Part shown: positions 12,291-24,979 of the stretch, in pieces
How the letters are laid out: the number at the start of each line of letters is the position of its first letter
Position numbering within the stretch: the stretch's first letter is position 1
Source of the DNA: Hippophae tibetana
Lineage: Eukaryota; Streptophyta; Magnoliopsida; Rosales; Elaeagnaceae
Direction of reading: 5' to 3'
NCBI GenBank assembly: GCA_037013495.1
Contig: CM072806.1
Coordinates: forward strand, 14,987,001-15,051,000
Length of the DNA stretch: 64,000 nt
Position numbers and translations under genes: made by a program
The notes under the pieces: model-generated
Database searches by the model: none
Told to the model about the DNA's origin: nothing
Seen by the model: the letters and a program-made list of their open reading frames with translations, nothing else

Positions 12291-14365
12291 AACCCCCAAC
12301 CAGCTTCTTGCTAGTCCCTTAGCAAGAGAAGCGATAAAAACTAAAAATTAAACTATCTTAAATCACTTTCGTGGATTGAAACGGTTGCATTTAGCTTATG
12401 CAACAAGCCTTTAAACCCCTAGGTTGCCCTAGTGGACGAGTTTGAGTCTCGTGAGGGTTTTCAGTAATGATACCCACAAACATTGAACTAAATGTAAAAA
12501 TCAAAAGAAACAATAAAAACAATCAAATCAAAAACTAAAATTACAACAAAATCAAAAATTAATTTAAGGATAAAATGAAATAGAATATCACAAAAATGTC
12601 TCATACTTTTTAATCTCTTTTAAGATCATAATTAAAATCTCAAGCATAAGTTATTTTAATGTCTTTAAACAATCATGATTTATTATAATAATTAGTCGAA
12701 AATCATTTTCATATTTCCTGTCAAAAATGTATCAATTTAATTTTACCCAATTTCAGTGTCATGAATCAGAATTCACTTCGACTCTATTCCTCACAAGTCA
12801 ATACTCTCAAAACACTGAATCCTATGGGTTCAAACACTCATACTAATTTATATGCGAAAGAGTTGATGTATAGAAATGAACTAATATGTTCGCATATGTA
12901 TAAAGAATAAAGGCTCAAAGTGTTATTTTAACATTGATCTCATGAAAGGAATCAAATGTATAAATTATAAAGATATCATATATAAAAATTATTTTCATGC
13001 ATAAATCAAACTCATTAAGAAAGAATTTCAAGATATATGCTTTTTACAAATGAAGAAATTGCAATGACTTTTTAGGGAATTACTTCCTATATCTTTCTTT
13101 TGTAATTAGCCTGTACTCACAACTTTGTAGGCAACGTGGGTCATAGTATGTAGATGATACTATATATATAGTTTTTAGATATTTTTTTCAATATATGTAT
13201 ATTTTAGAGAGTCAACCCATGTACAGATTGTACATTTTTTTTTGGATTTTGGTGAATGGTTAATTTTGTGGCTTTTCTGTTTGATCTTGGTTTAGGTAAC
13301 CCCAGATATATCTTTTTGTTTTTGTAGCAGTCATGCATAAATGAGATATAAGCATATACTATCAATTTCTACTCAAATCATTTAATCTAAGCAAAAAAAT
13401 AATAATAATAAATATATGATACTCTATTAAGATAAGAAAAAATTCATACATGCAATACTAATACCTATAGAGATCATCTAAAAATTTGAATAAATAAGAA
13501 ATGTGTTTTGAGTAGAAAAAATATATATTTCACTATGAATAAAAGAAATTAGGCTCAAATTATATCTCACAAGGGTAGTCTCCACTAAAAAAAATTCATA
13601 AACACCGATTTTGGGTTTAATATAATTTCCACATTTTATCAAGAAATACTAGTTATGACAAAAACTAACTAATTATCAAAAATAATTACAAAATATTTCA
13701 TGATATGTTTTCAAAAATTAATCTAACAGTACCAAAGACTTAACTATTTACTTAAATTTGACTTAAAGAAATGATAAATTTTTGTGAGAATTTTTTTTTT
13801 AATTTTTAATTTTTTTTATTAAGCATGGTAACTTTTCACCACCCCCAACCTAGAACTTACATTGTCCTCAATGTAAAAACTGCAAATTAAAGATAAAGAG
13901 AAAAGAGGAGAAAGATTACCTATTTCTTGAGAATGTGTAAGTAGTAATGAAGAAATGCAGGTGCATTCATCATATTCATCATTAAAGTGTATACAGACAG
14001 ATCGCTGTGAACTTCTAACATCTCAACAAATATTTTTAGTTTTAACAATTTTAAAAATTATTCACATATAATTAAACTAAAATAAACAATAAAATTAAGT
14101 AAATAAAAAAAATAACAAAAAATTACTTAAAATGATGGGTTGCCTCCCATCCAGCGCTTAGTTTAACGTCTTAGCAAGACGTATCTTTTTGGTGCTAAGG
14201 GTTACTCAGCCAAATGCAATCCATTTCAGCAATGTTTTTTGGTTCTTCTAAATAAGGCTTGACACGATGGCCATTGACTTTGAACGTTTTTTGTGTCTTG
14301 GAGTCCAATAGTTCTACTACTCCATGTTCAAATACCTGAACTATTTTGAATGGTCCATCCCATCT
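12291..14365 (-). other. 3' untranslated region of element Y
   Basis: Collinear with 39333-41244 of element D in reverse. The pre-tract stem-loop, the ACATTG/CAATGT motif with its G-rich partner near 13840-13880, and the hairpin pair near 14140-14190 are all present. I see no envelope-like or other long open frame in about 2 kb, as in D. Confidence 0.75.
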
Positions 14366-17164
14366 TTATCTCAGCTTTCCTGGAAACAATCTCAAACGAA
14401 AGTTAAATAAAAGAACTTTCATTCCAGGGTGAAGAGTCTTAGGAACTAGCCTCTTCTCATGATAGCGCTTAGTACGCTCTTTGTATAATTTGGCATTCTC
14501 ATAGGCTTCATTCCTAATTTCTTCCAACTCATGAAGCTGGAGTAATCGTTTTTCACCTGCTTTATCTAAATCCATGTTTAACTCTTTAATTGCCCAGTAT
14601 GCCTTGTGTTCAAGTTCAACTAGAAGGTGGCACGTTTTCCCAAAGATTAACCGGTAAGGGCTCATCCCAATAGGTGTTTTGTAAGCGGTGTGGTATGCCC
14701 ATAAGGCATCATTTAACTTAAATGCCCAATCCTTCCTTGAAGGACGCACAGTGCGTTCCAATATTCCCTTAATTTTCCTATTACTTACTTCCACTAAACC
14801 GGAAGTTTGAGGATGATATGGAGTAGCTACTTTATGTGTGATGTTGTACTTGTTTAATACTCCATCAAAGAGTTTGTTACAAAAATGGCTACCTCCATCA
14901 CTTATTATAGCTCTAGGCATTCCGAACCTACTGAATATTAAATCTTTCAAGAATTTTACAACAACATTAGCATCATTGGTTTTGGTGGGGATAACTTCTA
15001 CCCACTTGGATACATAATCCACAGCAACCAAAATATATTGAAAACCATTAGATGGGGGAAAAGGACCCATAAAGTCAATCCCCCATACATCAAAGAGTTT
15101 AACAACTAAATTAGATGTCAAAGGCATTTCATCTCTTTTGCTTATGTTCCCTGTTCTTTGACATCTATCACATTGTGCACAAAACATATGAGCATCTTTA
15201 AAAAGAGTGGGCCAAAAGAATCCAGACTGTAATACCTTACGGGCTGTCTTTTCACCACCAAAATGACCCCCACAATAAAGTTCATGACAAAAATTTAGAA
15301 TGTGGATGACTTGATCTTGACCAATCTTGTATAAATAAGGGTCATCCCAGAAATAGTCCTTAATAGTTTTAAAAAACCTTTTCTTGTCCTGATATGAAGT
15401 GTTAGGTCGCAAAACACCAGTGGCAAGATAGTTTACAATATCAGCATACCATGGGTTCAGACCTATGAAAAATAACTGTTCATCAGGAAAGGTTTCAACT
15501 ATATCTTCATTACTCTCATCTTTAAGAGAATTGAAGTCAGAAATCAACCTAGATAAATGGTCAGCTACTAAGTTTTCACTGCCTTTCTTATCCTTGATTT
15601 CTAGGTCAAATTCTTGTAAGAGTAAGACCCACCTGATTAATCTTGGCTTGGCATTTGGTTTACTTAATAGGTATCTTAAAGCAGCATGATTAGAATGCAC
15701 AATCACTTTAGATCCTACTAAATAAGACCGAAATTTGTCTAAAGAAAACACTATAGCCAAGAATTCCTTTTCAGTGGTGGTATAATTCATTTGGGCATCA
15801 TTGAGTGTTTTGCTAGCATAGTAGATGACATGCAAACGCTTATCCACTCTTTGTCCCAGGACTGCTCCTATAGCATAATCAGAAGCGTCACACATTATTT
15901 CAAAAGGTAAAGACCAGTTTGGTGCCATAATAACAGGGGTAGATGTTAGTTTATCTTTCAAGGTATTAAAGGAAATAAGGCAGTCATTGTTGAAATCAAA
16001 ATAAGCATCTTTGGATAGAAAGTTACATAAGGGACGACTTATTTTAGAGAAATCTTTAATAAATCGTCTGTAAAATCCTGCATGTCCTAAGAAACTTCTT
16101 ATCCCCTTCACAGATGTAAGGGGAGGTAGTTTGGATATCAATTCAACTTTTTCCTTATCAACTTCAATACCCTTGTTTGAAATTATATGTCCTAAAACTA
16201 TCCCTTGTTGGACCATAAAATGACTTTTCTCCCAACTAAGGGTGAGATTGCATTCAATGCATCTTTCTAAAATCAAAGTCAATTTATGTAAGAAATCATC
16301 AAATGAGTTCCCAAAGACAGAGAAATCGTCCATGAAAATCTCAATGAATTTTTCCACCATGTCCGAGAAAATAGATATCATGCATCTCTGGAAAGTGGCA
16401 GGGGCATTGCATAATCCAAATGGAATTATGCGAAAAGAAAATGTCCCAAAAGGACATGTAAATGTGGTCATTTCCTGATCTTCTGGTGCTATGGGTACTT
16501 GATAATATCCAGACAATCCATCCAAAAAACAGTAAAATTCGTGCCCAGCTAATCTTTCCAACATTTGATCAATGAATGGAAGAGGAAAGTGATCCTTTTT
16601 CGTATATAAATTTAGTTTCCTAAAATCTATACACATTCTCCATCCAATGATTATTATAGTGGGCACTAATTCACTTTTGTCATTTTTAACAACTGTTATC
16701 CTAGATTTCTTAGTTATCACATGCACTGGATTAACCCACTTACTATCTACAATATGATAGATAATTCCTTCTTCTAACAATTTAAGAATTTCTTTCTTAA
16801 CTACCTCTTGCATATTTGGGTTTAGTCTTCTTTAGGCCTCTCGTATAGGTTTAGCACCATCCTCCAAGTTGATCTTGTGCTTACACATTGTAGGACTAAT
16901 TCCTCTTATATCCTCGATACTCCAACCTATAGTTTTCTTAAACTGTTTAAGCACTTTGATAATTTCCTTTTCAAGGGTTTTGGTCAAGGTTGAAGAAATT
17001 ATCACTCGCCTCTTTACTAGATGAAGAATTGGGTAGATTTAAAAGTTTACTAGATTTTTTCATTACTTCATCATTGTCTAGTCGTTCAAGGTACCCCTTA
17101 ATTTCCTCATCTAAATCTTCTCCGACCTCTTCAAGTGTAAGAATAGTTTCAAGTTTGTGTTCTA
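14366..17164 (-). pseudogene. pol fossil (RT, RNase H, integrase) of element Y, Athila type
   Basis: A long open stretch of 815 codons (16813 down to 14366) reads as reverse transcriptase ([22 protein letters not shown]), RNase H ([14 protein letters not shown]) and integrase (zinc-binding HHCC segment, [25 protein letters not shown]). It continues with RT-upstream sequence to 17164, where the plus-strand insert begins. By eye it is well over 90% identical to the pol of element D, clearly closer than the gag relics at 21285-24060 are to D's gags. The element is broken, but this part has kept its frame, which points to a fairly recent origin for Y. Confidence 0.85.
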
Positions 17165-20100
17165 TTCTGGTTTGGGAAAAGTCAAAAAAGATGGAAAAAT
17201 TGGACAAAATGGGTCAAAAATGGGGAAATTGTGCAAGCAGCCACCTAACCATGCCGAGCAACCGTGCGCATAGCCAATTCCGTGCGTGCCCGTGCCCAGT
17301 CCCATGCGCCGCATTTCCATGTCTGCGTGCGTCGTTATGCCCTGCATCAGTATGATGTCAGTAATGATGTCATTATTCACTACTCTACGTTTCCACCATT
17401 TTTAATCATTTTTTCACCCATTTTTTATTCTTCTCCTTACCTATAAATACCCTCATTCTCTTAACTTCAAATCACACCTAAAAACACATCTTCTTTTCTC
17501 TTCCTTTCTCTCCATTTCTTAGTTTTTAGTTTTTTCTTAGTTAGTTTTTCTTAGTTTTAAAGTTCTTCTCTTTTTGAGAAGAACTTATTATGTTTTTGTA
17601 ATTTATTTGTTTTTTGATTAAATAAATGGGAGTGCAAATACCGTTTGGAGGTTTTCTAGTAACAAGAATAACATCAAAGTACTGATGGATTTTATATTTT
17701 TTACAGTTATTTTTTTATGTTTTATTCTTATATGTTATATATAATTTGTCTGTGATTAAATTTAACTTTGCTGGCTGTTTGTAAACATGATATAATAATA
17801 ACGTTGTTATGCTTGTGAAATATTAAATAGGTAAAAATCTCTAAAATGAATTGATTTTATTTTTATTCAAGATTTTATATTAAGAATGTTAGAGAGAAAT
17901 ATATTATTTTTCATTACAAACTTAAACCTGAAAATTAGATTTTAAGGTTTAGTTATCCGGTCTGATTTAGAGTAGTGCTCTTTTATTTGTTGGTACACTC
18001 ACCCGGTAGTTAGAGTGAAGCTCTATTTCAAAAGTTTTTATAAGAATTATTATTTGAAAATGTATTGACAACATGTTTTAAGTAGTGGTTTTAAAACTTG
18101 AAAGTTAGTACTCGGATAACTAAATTCTTAAGTTTAATTTGGATAACTTGAATAAAGTTTAAACTGTCCAACTCAACCAAATGTGACATTAAAATGATTC
18201 ATTTTCAATCTCTTAGAAAAAAGAATTAATTTAATTAACTAAAGTACTTAGTGTTAATTGATTTGTTTAGTTAACAAATAATATATAACCCCACCAAATG
18301 TGGTATTCATATAAAAAAGAGAGAATCAATAAATATTAATTTATATCTTTAATAACTTAAATAATATGAGAAAACATAATTAACTTAGTTATTATATCCA
18401 TAAATACTCCACTATTATAAACATTAAAATTTGCATAAATGTTTATTGAATCTGTATCTATGTTTATTTTTACGTTATTAGATTAAAAACACAAAACCCT
18501 AAAATATCGTGAGAGGATGTTTAGGATTTAATTTTGTTTTTAAAAGTTTGAATAATAAATTAAAAACCACATACATTTCTTCCTTAGATCGACCTTGTGA
18601 GTATACTTATCATTTGTTACGAAATAATTCGTGCACTTGCCAGAGTTTTATAATATAAAAACAAAGTATTGGCAGAATCAGCGATGCCAGTTTTGCTTAT
18701 CAAGTTTTTGGCACCGTTGTTGGAGACAGAATAAAGTTTTTTAGATTATTTATCAAAAAATTTAAAACTTTTTGTGTTATAAATAATTGTGATTGTTTTT
18801 ATTTTAAGTTAAAAAAAATATTAAATAGAAAATTTCTATTCATGAATAGTAAAACAAAAAAAACAAAAAAATTTGTTACTCATGAATAGTTAAAAATATT
18901 AACGTTCATGAATAGTAAAAAATAAAAATAAATAATAATAATAATAATAAGTAAATAAAAAAATTGTTGTTCGTGAATAGTAAATAAAATTAAAATTTTA
19001 AATTTCAAACAAAAAATTATTTATAGCATAAATAGTAATATAATTTTGAAATTTGAAATTTGAAGTTTAAAAAAGAATTTAATAAATTAAAAAAATATTT
19101 TTTTAATTATTATTTTGTTTTTAAAAATAAAAAAAACTTTATAAATTTTAAATAACACAAATAATAATAAAACAATAAAAATTATGAAAAATAAATAAAA
19201 TAAAATAAAAATTATTTTATTTAAATATTTTTTAAAAAAACAAATTAAAAAAATGAATAAATAATTTTTTTTATTTTTTTTTTAAATTCAATTTTTTTAT
19301 TCAATTTTTTTTTACCTTTTTCAATTTTATTTTTTTATTTTATTTTTTTTTCTTTTTATTTATTTATTTTTTTACCTTTTCAATATATTTGTTTTTTTCT
19401 TTTCTTTTCTTTTTGGCTTAATTTTCGTTTAATTTAATTAATTTAGGTTTTTATTAACTTAATTTAGTAACTTATATTAACTTAATTTAAAACTTAATTA
19501 ACTTAGATTTTCATTAACTTAATTAACCTACCTTTTTAATTAACTTAATTAATTTAAATTGTTTTTAACTTAATTTAATTAACTTAATTTTAATAAATGA
19601 AAAGTAAAATATAAGGGAGTTTTGTCTAGTAGATTAGTTCCTGGAAGCCTTTGTGCCACTAGTCTTTCCTCGAAACGTTGCTCTGTTTAGGAGGATGGTT
19701 TTTAAGGAGCCTTTTCCTCACCATTCTTTCCTCGGAGCACTCTTGGTTAATATTGATTAAGTTATTTTAACTTAGATATTATACTTAAAAAACAAAAATA
19801 ATTCTGAAACTATCTCCAAAATTTTAAAGTTTTAATTATAATCTAAGGAGTTAGTTGTTTTGTTTGATCTAGGTACAATTGTGTTTTGATGTCTTTAATT
19901 ATTTGATTTGTACCTAGATGTGGGTTATCTAAAATCCATAAGCATGTCCCTAGTTTTATTTACAGAAATATTTGAAAATTCATAGGACATGATTGAAAAA
20001 GTATAGGTAGATAACCTTGTCTTACCCGTAAGTTTGATTGACTTAATGATGTGGGGACATTGAGTTTACTTAAAATGAAATCCCCAAGTTATGTCTTGCT

Positions 20101-21284
20101 AAGACGTTAAACTAAGCGCTAGATGGGAGACAACCCATCATTTTAGGTAATTTCCTGTTATTTGTTTTATTTACTTAATTTCTATGTTTATTTTAGTTTA
20201 ATTATATGTGAATAATTTTTAAATTGTTAAAACTAAAAATATTGTTGAGATGTTAGAAGTTCACAGCGATCTGTCTATGTGCACTTTAATGAACATGATG
20301 GATGCACCTGCATTTCTCCATTACTATTTACACATTCTGAGGAAAAGGTAATATTTCTTCTCTTTTCTCTTTATCTTTTTGATGTGGGGACATTTCTCTT
20401 TATCTCTAAAATGAATTGATTTTATTTTTATTCAAGATTTTATATTAAGAATGTTAGAGAGAAATATATTATTTTCATTATAAACTTATATCTAAAAATT
20501 AGATTTTAAGGTTTAGTTATCCGGTCTGATTTAGAGTAGTGCTCTTTTATTTGTTGGTACAATCGCCCGATAGTTAGAGTGAAGCTCTATTTCAAATTTT
20601 TTTATAAATGAATTATTATTTGAAAATGTATTGACAATATGTTTTCAGTAGTGGTTTTAAAACTTGAAAGTTAGTACTCGGATAACTAAATTCTTAGGTT
20701 TAATTTGGACAACTTGAATAAAGTTTAAACTGTCTAACCCCACCAAAGGTGAAATTTAAATGGTTCATTTTCAATCTCTTAGATAAAGGAATTAATTTAA
20801 TTAACCAAATTAGTTATCAACCCCACCCATAGGTGTTAATTGATTTGTTTAGTTAACAAAGAATATCTAACCCCACCAAAGGTGGTATTTATATAAAAAA
20901 GAGATAATCAATAAAATATCAATTTATATCTTTAATAACCTAAATAATATGAGCAAACATAATTAACTTAGTTATTATATCTATAAATACTCAACTATTA
21001 TAAATGAAAAATTTGCATAAATGTTTATTGAATTTGTATCTATGTTTATTTTTACGTTATTAGATTAAAAACACAAAACCTTAAAATATCGTGACAGATG
21101 TTTAGGATTTAATTTCGTTTTTAAAAATTTGAATAATAAATTAAAAACCACATACATTCCTTCCTTAGATCGACCTTGGGAGTATACTTATCATTTTCTA
21201 CGAAATGATTCATGCACTTGCGAGTGTTTTATAAATATAAAACCAAATTATTGGTAGGATCGGTGATGCTGATTTTGCTCATCA
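17165..21284 (+). mobile_element. Non-autonomous Athila-type derivative lacking gag and pol, broken
   Basis: The order is a partial LTR (17165-18702), a decayed Asp-type primer site (18709-18726), an AT-rich leader with the duplicated hairpin module (19615-19745), about 340 bp of sequence not seen in D (19750-20090), the post-pol hairpin pair (20094-20146), a short 3' region, and a partial LTR (20405-21284). Nothing resembling gag or pol lies between leader and 3' region. It is inserted, in the opposite orientation, into the protease/RT area of the composite minus-strand element. It may be an internally shortened, trans-mobilised form. Both LTRs are incomplete, so age cannot be estimated well. 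Confidence 0.7.
18836..18990 (+). repeat. Short repeats of TTCATGAATAGTAAA in leader
   Basis: Four to five spaced copies of the palindrome-containing unit TTCATGAATAGTAAA. Related units occur in the leader of D (about 31930-32070) and, reversed, in the leader of the minus-strand element (24505-24530 and 24868-24885). Confidence 0.65.
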
Positions 21285-22664
21285 ATATTTAGAACCACAA
21301 AGTCAACAACTATTATTAGTTTGTCTACTTGTACTAGTACATCCTCAATTATTCCCTTTGGATACTTAAGAGATCTATCTGCAAGTTGAAGGGACATAGT
21401 TGTGGGTTTTAAATCTCCTAAATTGAGCTATAAGAATATAGAGTAAGGCATCAAATTTATACTAACACCTAAATCAAGCATTGCTTTAGCAACCTTCCTC
21501 TCCCCCATAGTTATGTTTATAATAAAACTTTTTGGTTCTTTCTTTTGCATTTGTTCAGCCAGTTGCCCAACTTTAGATTCAATCCTTTTTAACTGAAGCC
21601 TTCATGGTGTTCAACCTTTGATTATTCATCAATTGGTTATTGCGACTAACTTGAACAAAAGCATTGAAGCTATCCTCTAAGGTAGGCTTAAAAGATTGGC
21701 TTGGTGGGTAAAAGTGGTTTTTATTCGACCTTAGCGTTTGACATTGGGTGTAGGCTGGGTAATTGTTTTGTTTTCAATGATGGTTAGGGTGATTATAGGT
21801 GTTTGGATGATACCTTTGAAAGGATTTGACTTCCTTCGTGGAATCGGCACTAGAATCACAAGTATTTGAACAATTATAAGTACCATGCCAAATTGAAAAA
21901 CACACTTCACACCCCTCTTGATTTGGCATTTGGTGGGTAGTGAGAAGTTGCACTTACTTAGTCAATTCAGCAAGTTGCAAGGTCATCTCATTATCAGAGC
22001 CAACTTTATTGACTATTGCTCTCCATCTAGCACTTCTTTGTTGGGAATTAGAGCCTAACAGCTCATAAAGATTATAGTTTCCTCTGCGGTTTTTTCTCCC
22101 ACAACACCTCGAGCAGCATTATCAACCATGTATTGATTCTGCAGTGTCAATCCATCATAAAAGAATTGGTTCTGTAGCTGTAATGGAAAGCTATGATTAT
22201 GAAATTGAATGAAAAGAAGTTTGAATCGTTCCCAAGCTTTATGAAAGGGCTCTTCATACATTTGAGAAAACGTTGCTATCTTTGTCCTTAGATCAACAGT
22301 ATTTTGATAGGAATAGAACCTACCCATAAAATTTTCATATACTGCCTCCCAAGTTCTTAGAGAACTCAAATATAGAGTAATGAACCATGACCAAGCTTTA
22401 TCCTTGAGGGTGTAAGGAAAACACCTCATCCTAAGCTGATCTTCATTAATTGCGTGTAGTGGAAAGGTTTGGACAATAGCATAGAATTCTCAAATGAAAT
22501 GCAAAGGGTCTTCATTAGGGACACCGTAAAAGGAAGGCAACAAAGAATAATGAATCTTTTTCAATTCATAATTCCTTGTAGCCTCTTGTAATTGTATGTC
22601 GGAAGTTACATTTCCAATGATTGGCATTGCATAGTCTTTCATCATTTTCTACCTATCTTCAGCA
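21285..22664 (-). pseudogene. gag2 and protease relic of element X
   Basis: On the minus strand this reads as the gag that precedes protease in element D. The capsid-like core is at 22429-22055 ([31 protein letters not shown]), followed by the coiled-coil segment and protease-linked sequence to 21285. It is clearly more diverged from D than the pol at 14366-16813. It is broken, with several breaks. It lies downstream (in minus sense) of the gag1 relic, the same order as in D. Confidence 0.8.
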
Positions 22665-22799
22665 TCTCCCATGGCTATTTTTTTAATGCTAAAATTAAAG
22701 AATGGACACAACTTTTTTGAAACAAACGAATTTATTTCATTTGAATTTTATTACACACATTATTAAAAATAAACTAAAACAAAGGAAAATAAAATAATG

Positions 22800-22862
22800 G
22801 GTGACCTCTCATGTAAGACTAAAATTTATCGTCTTCTAGTAAGACGTTGCTTAGAGATTACA
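22800..22862 (-). other. Post-gag1 hairpin pair (older copy)
   Basis: Between the gag1 and gag2 relics. CGTCTT and AAGACG are separated by CTAGT (22840-22856), and an ATGGG...CTCAT remnant is at 22806-22822. It corresponds to 33852-33901 of element D. Confidence 0.65.
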
Positions 22863-22919
22863 GAATGACAAACTCATTGTCTCCTCTTCATTGAATTTAT
22901 TTGATCCCATTTGATCATT

Positions 22920-24060
22920 CAGTTAGTCTTTGCTTTGTTTTTTCAAATGTTCAACTAATTGTTCTACTTGAACTTCCACCTTTTTGATAAAAGCTTCCAC
23001 AGAATCCAACCGTTGATTGGTTTTAGATTGGTTATCTCTGCAAACTTGAATAAAAGAATTCAAGTTGTCCTCTACGGTTGATTTACTCGGAATGCTTTTT
23101 GGAATAGGTTGGTGGAATTGTTGGCCTAACTGATTTGAGCTCTGAGCGAAAAGAGGGTTGTTTTGTCTCTAGGAGAAATTCATATGATTTCTCCACCCAA
23201 GATTGTAGGTATTTGAATTGAGATCGAACCTTGGTCTCTGTTGATATGCTCCCAATACATTAACCTATTCAGGTCCATCTATTGTTTCTCTTTGATATAG
23301 ACAGGCTTCAGTACCATGACCCATGTTGCTATACAAACCATAATCTTCATTATTGGTGTTGGTTTGCGTAGTGAGAAGGGCAACTTGCTTGGTCAATTGA
23401 GCAAGTTTTTGTTGAACTTCATTGTTGGAATCGATTTCATGAACTCCACCTTTTCTCACTCGTGAGCTTTTCTGTTAGGAATTAGCACCCAACATCTCAA
23501 AGAGGTTGTACGTCTCTGAGGCAGTCTTTTCTCCCATTGCTCCTCCTACAGCGTTGTCGAAAATGAACTGACATTGTTGCATAAATCCATCGTAAAAGAA
23601 TTGAGTGAGAAACATTTTGAACCTATCCCAAGCTTCATGGAATGGTTCTCCTTGCATCTGAGAGAAAGTAGCAATCTTTCATCTTAGTTGTGATGTTTTT
23701 TGATGGGAATCGAATTTTCCCATGAATTTATTATAAATGTCCTCCCATGTCATCAGAGAACCTGGGGAAGTGATATCAACCAAGCTTTGGCCTTGTCATT
23801 TAAGGAGTAAGGGAAACATCTCATTCTAAGTTGATCCTCGTTTAGAATATCGAGGGGGAAGGTTTGTACTATAGCATAAAAGTCTCTAATGAAGGAAATA
23901 TAATCTTCATTAGGCAGAGCCCATAAAAGGAAGCATAGAAAAATGAATATTTTTTAGTTCATAATTTCGAGCAGCCTCGCCAAGCTGGATAGCGGTAGTT
24001 CCCTAATATGATGGTTTTCTCCCATTTCTTTCAGTTCTAGTAAAGGATTAAGACTTGTTT
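22920..24060 (-). pseudogene. gag1 relic of element X
   Basis: The minus strand reads as the stand-alone gag1 of D, including the N-terminal MRGRRS-type start region near 24180, capsid-core pieces near 23475-23657, a GLYSNMGHGTEAC segment and the C-terminal coiled coil near 22960-23060. Like D's gag1 and unlike gag2, it does not contain a canonical zinc knuckle. Broken. Its presence next to a gag2 relic shows that the gag duplication predates both X and D. Confidence 0.8.
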
Positions 24061-24979
24061 CTATGTTTGACTAAAAAATAGGTTGATGGTTAGAATCCAA
24101 CCTTGTGGACAATTATTTAAATTTATAAATATTATTTACATATGGTGTAATGATGTTTTTTAAGGATCTTCTACCACGCATACACTATTGAAAGCGTAAA
24201 TTTAAAACACCTATCAAGAAAAATAAAAAATAAGCACAAAAACATTTAGAGAAAATTTACACAATATTAAATACAAAACACTAAACAAAACAAGTTAAAC
24301 CCTAAGTCATTTTTAATTTTTTTTCATAATTTTTAATTTTTTTTTCATAATTTTTTTAATTTATTATTATTATTTATTTATTTAAATAAAATTTAATTTT
24401 TTTTAAAAGACAATAATTAAATAAAAAAAATTATTTTATTCTTTTTTTTAATTTAAAATTTATTAATGTTTTCTTAAACTTCAAATTTCAAATTTCAAAA
24501 TTATTTTACTATTCACGCTATAAAATTTGATTTTTTTAATAAAATTTAAAATTTTAATTTTTTTTATTTATTATGAAATTTGAAATTTTAATTTTTTTTA
24601 TAAATTTTTTATTTATTTAAGAATTAAAGTTATTTTTTTAAAAAAAATTAAGTGTTTTTTTATATTATTTAAAAAAAATTTAATTTTTTTTTTATTATTT
24701 AATTTTTAATTTTTAATTTTTATAAAAAAATTATTTTATTCTTTCTTTTCGTAAATGTTTATTATTTTTTTAACTTTAAATTTAAAATTTCAAAATTATT
24801 TTAGCTATATAGTTTTTTTATTTATTTTTTTGAATTTGAATTGTTTTTATTTATTTTTTACTATTCATGATTGGTAAATTTTTTTAACGAATTATGAACA
24901 GTATTTTATTTATTTATTTATTTTTTGTTTTTTTAACTTAAAATATAAAAAAAATCACAATTATTTATAGCACAAAACT
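24061..24979 (-). other. AT-rich leader of element X
   Basis: Extremely AT-rich, with long runs of A and T and scattered CATGAATAGT-like units. A pyrimidine tract plus AG near 24190-24215 (minus sense) corresponds to the candidate acceptor before gag1 in D. I see no preserved primer site or hairpin module. Confidence 0.6.
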
